A stretch of DNA of 64,000 bases from Karstenula rhodostoma CBS 690.94 (Eukaryota; Ascomycota; Dothideomycetes; Pleosporales; Didymosphaeriaceae), in assembly GCA_010093485.1 (NCBI GenBank), contig MU001497.1, forward strand, positions 1,196,377 to 1,260,376, read 5' to 3'. Below, piece by piece: positions 56,078-64,000 of the stretch (position 1 is its first letter; each line of letters starts with the position of its first letter). The notes beneath the pieces are model-generated. The model was not told where the DNA came from. It saw only the letters and a list, made by a program, of their open reading frames with translations, and did not search any database. The translations under genes were made by a program, and so were the position numbers.

Positions 56078-59000
56078 AAATTTTTTAAATTTCTTTAAAG
56101 ACCTACTAATATTAAATACTTTTAGTAGAATTAATTATTATAAAGGTTAAATCCTTTTTAGATAAAAATATATACCTACTATAGATATATTAAAAATAAT
56201 ATATATACCTTTAGTAAATAGGCTTAAAATATAACTAATTATCTATTTATTACTTATACTTTATTTACCTAAACTTACCTTTTACCCTTATAGTAAATAT
56301 TAATTTATATAATATTTTTATTTTAAATAGCTTTTTCTCTTTATTTATTTTATCTTTAAATAGCTTTATACCTACTATACTACTACCTATAATTAAATAT
56401 ATAAAAATAAAATTTTTAGTATCTAAATAGTTTATTAATAGGAACTTAATATTTTTCTTTTAAAATTATATTAGGACTTACTCTATAAGCTATACTACTA
56501 AAGTAATAATAGTTTTTAATTTTAATAAAAAAAACCTTAATAATATTTTAAAAGTAAATAACCCCTATTATAGTATAACTATAAATAAAATATTATATAT
56601 ATTACTCTAAAATTATTTATCTATTCTAATATAAGAATAGGTACTAGTAATTAAAACTTTTAGTATATAATCTCCTTATAAATTAGAAGATTTACTTTTC
56701 TAGATTAAACTTTTTCTACTAGAACTAAGTATCTAGCTACCTAAAGGTACTAAAGAATATCTAGCTAATATTAGTAAGGTTAAAAAGAAATTAGGCCTCT
56801 ATTAGAATTCTAAAACTAGAAATTATAAAAAAAAAAAAAATAACTTTAAAACTAGTTTATAAATAGCTAGGCTATAAGAGTTAAAGAAAATATCTAAACT
56901 ATATATAGCCTTTACTAATATTAATATAATTATTCTAGACCTAATTACTTTAAATAGAAAGGATCTAGAGATTTTAAACTACTAAGGTCTAGAGTTTACT
57001 ACTACTTCTAATATATATATAGACTATATTAAGACTAATATAGTTCTATTTATTATAAAGCTATAGCTTATAGTTTTATTCTATTATATATATAAAGTAT
57101 AGAACTAGTAATAAATATTAGTCTAATAAAATACTAATTTAAATAATAAAATTAATATTATAATAGACTCCTAGATATAGACTTAAAAGGAAAATAATTA
57201 TCTATAAACTAAAATTATAGAACTAAAGAAAACTATTAAGGCTAAAAATTAATTAATATAAATAATAATTAGTAACTTAGATAATAATAATAGCTTTAAG
57301 TTATTTTACTAGTTTAGTACTTCCCTTATTAAACTAATACTTACTATTAAATATAATACTAAACTAGTTACTTTAAAAATAGATAATTAGTAAGGTATAA
57401 ACTATTCTACTATAGATTAATATATTTTAAAAGTAAATACCCCTAGTAAACTTTTTTATAAAGTACTAAACCTTTATTATATAAAATACTAAGCTTACTA
57501 AAGTAAATATCTATCCCTTAAAATTCTAGACCCTAATAAGTTTAATAGTAATAAGACTTAATTTAAGTTATAGTTTTATTTATTAGAGGTTAAAATTAAG
57601 TCTAATATAGACTACTTTTAATAAGATACTTCTAAAGAATATATTATAGCTATTACTAATTATATTAATATATAGCTAGAAGGCTATACTTTTAAAATTT
57701 TTAATATTTAAAAATAGTAGTAATTAACTATATCTCTTATAGGTTTATATAACTACCTCTAAGTTATATTTATACTACTAAACTAGAATATTAATATCTA
57801 TACTAATTTTTAAAAAATAATATTTTTATCTAGAGGAGATATAAACTTATTTATTATATAGTATAATATATTTATAAACTAAGCTAGATTTTATTCTAAT
57901 AATTCTAAAGAAATACTCTATAAAAAGCTCTATATAAAGTTTACTAATTAGTTTATCTAGAATACTATTAACTTTATTATAGATTATAATAAATTTTATA
58001 CTATTATTTATAAGTTATATAAAGTCTTTAAGTATAATTATTAGGTTAACTATAACTAATTTACTTTCTTTACTCTATACTATTATAAGGAGTTTTTATT
58101 ATAAATAGTTATTTTAGCCCCTTATTATACTATAGGACTACCTAAAGATACTATAATAGAATTAGCTCTAAAGTACTAATCTACTAACTCTAAATATAGG
58201 TACTTTAGGGAGTAGTATTATAAAAATTAGATATATTATAATTACCTCTTTAAAAACTATATCTATTATAATTACCCTATTAAACCCTATAATAGATATA
58301 CTATTACTACTATTATAAAGGTTTAAAAAGAGAATAAGACTTACTTTTTTCTAGAATTTAGTAATAAATATACCTCTAATAAAGACTTTAAGTTAGACTT
58401 TAAATTAGAAAACTAGAGGTACTAGTTAACTCTAGACTAGTACCTCTAATAAAAGTAATAGGTATAAAACTAATTAACTTATAAAAGTTAGTATTTTATT
58501 TTAAAAAGTATTATACTAATTTTAAAAGTATTTAAATTTCTAACTTATTTAAGGGAATACCTTTTATACTTTTTATAATATTTTAAAATAATAGATATAA
58601 GGTTTATATATATAGTTTTATTAATTCTAATATATTTATATATAATCTTATTACCTTATAGCTAGAGAAAGTACTAAAATACTAACTTAGTATTAAGTTA
58701 ATATAGCTTAAATACCTAATTCCTTTTAAAAGTTTTACTAGTAAGAAGGCTACCTTAGTTAATTACTACTTTTAAGTAGTACTTAATATTAATAAATACT
58801 CTATAACTATATAGTTTATTCTATATAAAATAGAAAACTATAACCTTATTATAAGATAAAAATTTTTTAAAGATATTAAGATACTAATTAATTATTATAA
58901 TTAGTATTTAATATAGCTAGATAATATATTATTATAAGTTATTACTCTATTTATAGTATTATACTACTTACTTCTACTAATTAATAAAGAATACTAGTTT

Positions 59001-60019
59001 AATACTAACTAATAGAATACTAATTTTAAGAAAGAGAATATTTAATTTTAATAAGTATAATTACTTTATAAGGAACGCTCCCCTATAAAGGAGTTTAAAA
59101 TCCCTATAGAGCCTATAATATTATCTATCTCTCTAGTATAGGCTATCCCCTAAAACTATAGTAATTATTAATTACTTTTAGTAGAACTTATTCTAAATAA
59201 GGACTTTATTATAGTATATTATATATTTTTAAATAAGGATAGTAATAAAGTTAAACTACTAAAGTCTAAGAATAAAAGTTAATAATTAGTTAAGTCTAGT
59301 ATTAAAGATAATACCCTAATATATAGATATAATAATAAGTTACTATATAATAATAAATTATTACTAGGGGAATTAATTACCTCTACTAAGCCTAATCCTA
59401 CTAGAGACTCTAATAAATAAGCTACTAAGAAACTCTTATAAGAGCTAAAGATTAAACTAAAAAATTATTTAAAAGATTAAGTTATTACTATTTTCTACCC
59501 TATAGAGTAGTTTTAATATAAAGAAGATTTATATAAAATAAATAAAATACTATCTAATTTAGGGCTACTACCTTTAAAGGAACCCTTTAAGTATTAAATA
59601 CTAATAAGGGAATAGCTCTTTAAGGTTAATATTAATATTTTAACTATCTCTACTATAGTATTTATAGTTAGTATATAAGGTATAGAAATTAGCTCTATTA
59701 ATTAATATAAATTATTTAAACTTATAGAAACTAAGTATTATAAAAAGGAAACTATAGTTAACTCTTTAGAAAAGTCTTAAAAATAGCTATTAGTAGAATT
59801 TAAAACTAAGCTTTCCTATTATAAATAGGTAGGGATAGATATTTCTTATTTTAGTAAATAAGAGGTAAATACCTTACCCCTATAATAAAAAGGTATTAAT
59901 TATAATATTATCCTTACTAAAAATATTAGTATTTTAAAGACCTTCCTATTATATCCTATATCCTTTAATAAGCTAGAATTACTATACCTATATATTTAGA
60001 ATATATTAAAGAAAGGATT

Positions 60020-60560
60020 TATCTCTTCTAGTAATATTAGCTTTACCTCCCCTATTTTATATATAAAAAAGTCTAAAAGGGAGTAGTATTTTTATATTAA
60101 TTATAGGAGGTTTAATAGTATTACTAAAAAGAATATTATTTCTATACTACTATTAAAGGAAACTCTTATATATCTATCTAAAGTATATATATTTATTAAA
60201 CTAGATCTATAATAAGCCTTTTACTATATATAACTTACTAAATATACCTTTAACCTCTTTATATTTTAAACTTAATATAGTAACTTTAAATATAATATTT
60301 TTTCTTTTAGTATAACTAATAGACTAGTATTATTCTAATACTTTATTAATATAATTCTAGCTAATATAATTAACTTAATTTATATAGTTTATATTAATAA
60401 TATTTTTATCTACTTTAAGAACCCCCTAGAGTATAAGACTTATATATCTAAAGTTATTAAATAGTTAAAAGAGTACTATCTTTATTATAATATTAAAAAA
60501 AGTAAATTTACTATTTAAGAAGTTAAATTCTTAGGTTTTATTATTACTACTAACAGGATC
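60020..60560 (+). pseudogene. Degenerate Gypsy reverse transcriptase
   Basis: Translation of the plus strand shows YINYRRFNSITKKN where functional elements have a DYR-x-LN-x-x-T block, then FIKLDL. The catalytic box reads VYINNIFIYF (about 60,388-60,417), whose two Asn codons correspond to the metal-binding Asp-Asp of the YxDD box. Stops interrupt the frame throughout. Confidence 0.8.
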
Positions 60561-61689
60561 TATAAGGACCCTAAGAAGAAAACTATAATATAAAACTAAG
60601 AAAAGCCTACTAGTCTCTATACCTTCTAATCCTTTTTAGAATTTTATAACTATTATTAGGCCTATTTTAAAAACTATAGATATATTATTTAACCCCTTAC
60701 TAAGCTAACTAAAAAAGGTATTTAGTATAAGTTTAAAAATAAGGAATATACTACTTTTTAAGCTATAAAGGACCTTTTCTACTTAAATAATCTTATTATA
60801 TAGTATTCCCTCTACTATAAGATATAAATAAAGACTAATACTAGTAATAATATTATTATAGAAGCTATCTTATAAATATAAGATAATAAAATCTAAAAAC
60901 TTTTTAGTTTTTACTTATATAAAATAAAACTAGTAAAGATAAATTATAATATTTATAATAAAGAAATACTTATTATTATAAATAGGTTATATATATAATA
61001 TACCTAGCTTATTAGTCTATAGTTAGAAGAGCTATTTATTATTATTATAGACTATTATATACTTAAATACTTCTCTATAAAATAAAAACTTATACCTTAC
61101 TAGACTTATTAGTTAGAAGTATTATTCTAGTATAATTATATAATTATATTTTACTTTAGATTTATAAATATTATAGCTAATATACTATTATAGAAATAGA
61201 AAAAACTAGTTATATAAAAGGTAAAAGCTAAGTTAGCCTATATAATATACTTCTTCCCCTAATAATAGAATATTACTAATAATAATACTAATAATAAGGA
61301 CTATAAAATAGTAGTATTAATTACTACTATTAAGTTAAATTAGTAGAGTAAGGAGGCTAAATTATAAAACTCTTCTATTATATTAATAGACTACCTACTT
61401 AAAGTAAATTATACTAACCTAACTTTAGAAATATTTTAAAAGGCTACTTTTAAATTAAATAATAAGTATAATAGGATACCTTTTAGACTTCTTTTATATT
61501 AAGACTATTTAGTTATCCCTAAAACTAGTTAGTTTTAAATAATTCTTATTAATATAGTTTACTCCTACTAGATAATTATATACTCTAGTACTAAAAAGAC
61601 CTATAAACTTATCTAGAAATTATACTATTAGAGCTATATATATATAAATATTAAATAGTTTATATATAATTATAAGATTTATTACTAGA

Positions 61690-62250
61690 CTAAGTTTCTT
61701 TATAATAAGAAGCTAGGCCTACTCTAATTACTATTTATTCTAGAGGCTATATAGTAAAATATCTTTATAGACTTTAAAAGCTTTTTACTAAATTAAAAGG
61801 GTTTTAATAATATTATAGTTTATATATACTATTTAAGTAAATATACCTTTTTATTACTATACTATAAAATAATTACTATAGAATAGGCTACCTTTCTTTA
61901 CTACTAGTATATCTAGAGAATTTTTAGTATCCCTAAATTTATTATATTAGATTAAGGGTTATAATTTACTTTTAATTTTACTAGTAAATTATATTACCTT
62001 ATAGATATATAGTAAAAACTTATATTTATAGATTATATCTAAATAGATAGCTAAACTAAGATATATAATAAATATATTAACTAGTATTTTTATTTATTTA
62101 TTAATAAATTTTAGAATAACTAGTTAGATCTACTCCCTTTAATAGACTAGGTATAAGCCTTTTTATTTAATAAATCTATTAGTTTCTCTTTATATAAAAT
62201 TAAGTTTAGCTATAAAGCTAAAGTCTTTTAGAACTAAAAAAATAGAGTTA
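61690..62250 (+). pseudogene. Degenerate Gypsy integrase
   Basis: Recognisable stretches are SIPKFIILD followed by a stop then GLQFTFNF, matching the IP-x-x-I-x-SDRG-x-QFT block of integrase cores. Further on a QTKIYNKYINQY segment matches the DGQTE-x-x-NQ region, and a LLPLIDQV-like segment follows. Multiple in-frame stops make it inactive. Confidence 0.75.
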
Positions 62251-63451
62251 GATTACCTAAGAACTCCCCTAATAATATTAGCTCTAAGTAAGCTTATAAG
62301 TTTATTACTACTTATCTTAAAACTATTATTTAGGTTTATAACTAGGCCTATTAGAACCTTATTATAGTATAAGACTTAATAATAAAATAAGCTAATAAAT
62401 ACTATTAATTATTTAACTTTATTATTAGTAACTTTATCTATATTACTCTAAAAGCCTTTTTAATATTATATTTTTCTATTAAGCTTAATAAGTAAATATA
62501 TAGTCTATACTATATTATAGGAATAAAAGAGTTATTCTATAAGTTTAAATTACTATTATATATAAAAGTTTACTTAGTATTTTATATAAACTATCTTTAA
62601 AAAGTATCTAATAACCTATTTTTTAGATAATACTAACTATAGGAACTACTAACTAAAGTTAATAATACCCTTAAGTAGGAGGTATTACTTATTTATAATA
62701 GTTAACTAAGCTAGGAAAAATTCTAGTATTAAGTAGTATAGTAAGACTATAACTTAAATAATATATAGTATTTAGTATTTAACTTTAGAAATATTTTAAA
62801 GCTAGTAGATAAATTTTATAATACTAATTTTTAGATAGCTAGGCCTTCTAAGTATCTAGATACTTAGAAAAAAGCTACTCTTAATAAAGTATTCTTAAAT
62901 AGTAATTCTAAAAATAATATATTTATTAAGGTAAGTAGTTAATAAAGGATTATCTAAAAATAGGCTAATTAGTATAGTAATTTAATCTAGATAGCTTATT
63001 TAATATTTATAAAATATACTTATCTTATACTTTTTAGTACTATAAAGGATTAAGCTTTATATATTAAATATTTTAAGCCTTTAACTATAAGTAAAGAATC
63101 TAAAATTTTAAACTAGATTTTAATCTCTCCTTATAGGATTAAGGAACCCTATATAATATATATATAATAGTATATAGCTAATTACTTAAAAAAATTCTAA
63201 ATAAAAATATTTTTATATAAGAAATTATAGAGCCCTATATAATTATACTAGAGTAAAATACTCTACTCTAGTCTATAACTATATAAGTTTAATAAGAAAT
63301 TTTTTAAAAAATATAGAGAATATTTTTCTTTATTTTTATTTTTTTTTCTTCTTTTTAAACTAATTTATTCTTTTTTTTTTTTTATAGATATAGGTATTCT
63401 TATAGTCTTTAGAGACTATTAAGACCCTAAATCGCGCTTAAAGGGGGGTAG

Positions 63452-63697
63452 TATAAGGGTTAATTTAATCTAAAGTTAAATCCCTTTATAGAATATTTAT
63501 CTATTTTTAAGCTTAGGCCTTATTTAGTAGTCTATATATAGATTAGTTAGTAAATCTTAAATATCTAGTATATAAAAAGTCTCTTTCTAGAATTCTTTCT
63601 ATTTTAGTATTTTAAGTTTAGTCTTAATTTATATAGTTTCTTTTATCTATCTAATTCTAAGAGTATTTATTTTATTTAGCTATATCCTAGCCTTATA
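63452..63697 (+). repeat. 3' LTR, 246 bp
   Basis: Same length and termini as the 5' LTR. It is followed directly by the GTAGA target duplication and preceded by the polypurine tract and TAG. Confidence 0.92.
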
Positions 63698-64000
63698 GTA
63701 GATAAATAAGCTAGTTTTATTTACTAAGTTACTAATTTTTACCTAATTTAATTCTTTAAATAAATTATAAAACTATATTTTTTATATTTTTAATATAATA
63801 AATCCTATTATTTTAGATTAGAATAGAATTTCTATTAATATTATTAGTATATTTAATCTATTATATTTATAGTATTTATATACTAAATTAATTATACTAA
63901 TAGAGGTTAACTTACTAGAGGGCTCGCTTAATCTTATAACTTATATAGCTAATTATTATATTTATATTAATATCTATAAGGGTAATAGACTTTTTTTTTT

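Larger units (their letters stand above)
55511..63697 (+). mobile_element. Complete but RIP-destroyed Ty3/Gypsy LTR retrotransposon
   Basis: The element is 8,187 bp with two 246-bp LTRs, each starting TATAAGG and ending CCTTATA, and a perfect 5-bp target duplication GTAGA (55506-55510 and 63698-63702). A polypurine tract (AAAGGGGGG, 63440-63448) precedes the 3' LTR, fixing plus-strand orientation. Degenerate pol order is reverse transcriptase (about 60,020-60,560), RNase H (about 60,760-61,000, NKEILIIINR) and integrase (about 61,690-62,250, with a decayed DGQTERMNQ-type region). RT before integrase identifies Ty3/Gypsy. Every frame is full of stops. It cannot encode any protein. Confidence 0.9.
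55215..64000. repeat. RIP-saturated AT-rich isochore
   Basis: Composition changes sharply at about 55,215 to TA-rich DNA that continues to the window end. By eye CA and TG dinucleotides are almost absent (one CA at 60553-60554), while CT/AG, CC/GG and TA remain. This is the expected end state of CpA-directed RIP. It contains the complete Gypsy element described separately. Confidence 0.9.

Overview
The window is filamentous ascomycete nuclear DNA (Pezizomycotina, probably Dothideomycetes; the class is an inference from protein flavour). The evidence is many short GT-AG introns of 44-84 nt with CTRAC-like branch sites, fungal-type orthologs, and three AT-rich islands whose near-loss of CA/TG dinucleotides is the signature of repeat-induced point mutation (RIP). 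One assembly gap of 25 Ns (432-456) lies inside a long (GTA)n microsatellite. I saw no tRNA, rRNA or CRISPR signal.

Layout. 1-2,289: a RIP-like AT-rich island with the microsatellite, abutting a 5'-decayed leucine-rich-repeat gene. 2,545-14,149: a deoxyribosyltransferase-like gene, a DUF7587-like gene, mitochondrial ribosomal protein uL30m, the dynactin p150 subunit and the peroxisomal ABCD transporter PXA1. 14,729-19,716: a small secreted six-cysteine protein, a TMEM115-like Golgi protein and, divergently, a LisH/WD40 TBL1/SIF2-like protein. 20,377-32,078: a Baeyer-Villiger-type flavin monooxygenase, a 1,401-residue ankyrin protein, a secreted DUF3455 protein and peroxisomal malate synthase ending in SKL. 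32,079-34,361: a gene-poor stretch with a second AT-rich island flanked by 14-bp near-identical direct repeats. 34,362-38,073: a run of minus-strand reading frames (HSF-type DNA-binding domain, C2H2 zinc finger, conserved-looking unknown) that may be one interrupted regulator. 39,385-41,607: a secreted GH5-like glycosidase with a 23-cysteine tail. 42,452-48,424: housekeeping genes in divergent pairs (CNL2/NKP2 with EAF3; NRK1 with ARMH3). 49,613-53,887: a small secreted protein, a DUF1479 dioxygenase-like protein and a YeeE/YedE sulfur transporter. 55,215-64,000: an AT-rich island holding a complete but destroyed Ty3/Gypsy LTR retrotransposon (55,511-63,697) with 246-bp LTRs and a GTAGA target duplication.

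Functional links. PXA1 imports fatty acyl-CoA into peroxisomes and malate synthase completes the peroxisomal glyoxylate bypass, so two parts of fatty-acid/acetate use are present, though not adjacent. EAF3, the SIF2-like protein and CNL2 act on chromatin or kinetochores. Three secreted proteins (14.7, 28.7 and 49.6 kb) and the GH5 enzyme form a secretome component typical of plant-associated fungi. No biosynthetic cluster or defence system is evident. The most unusual items are the broken HSF/C2H2 locus, the two dispersed remnants of one lost coding sequence (33.0 and 52.3 kb), the 14-bp-flanked island and the saturated RIP of the Gypsy element. All exon coordinates were read by hand from splice consensus and frame continuity.
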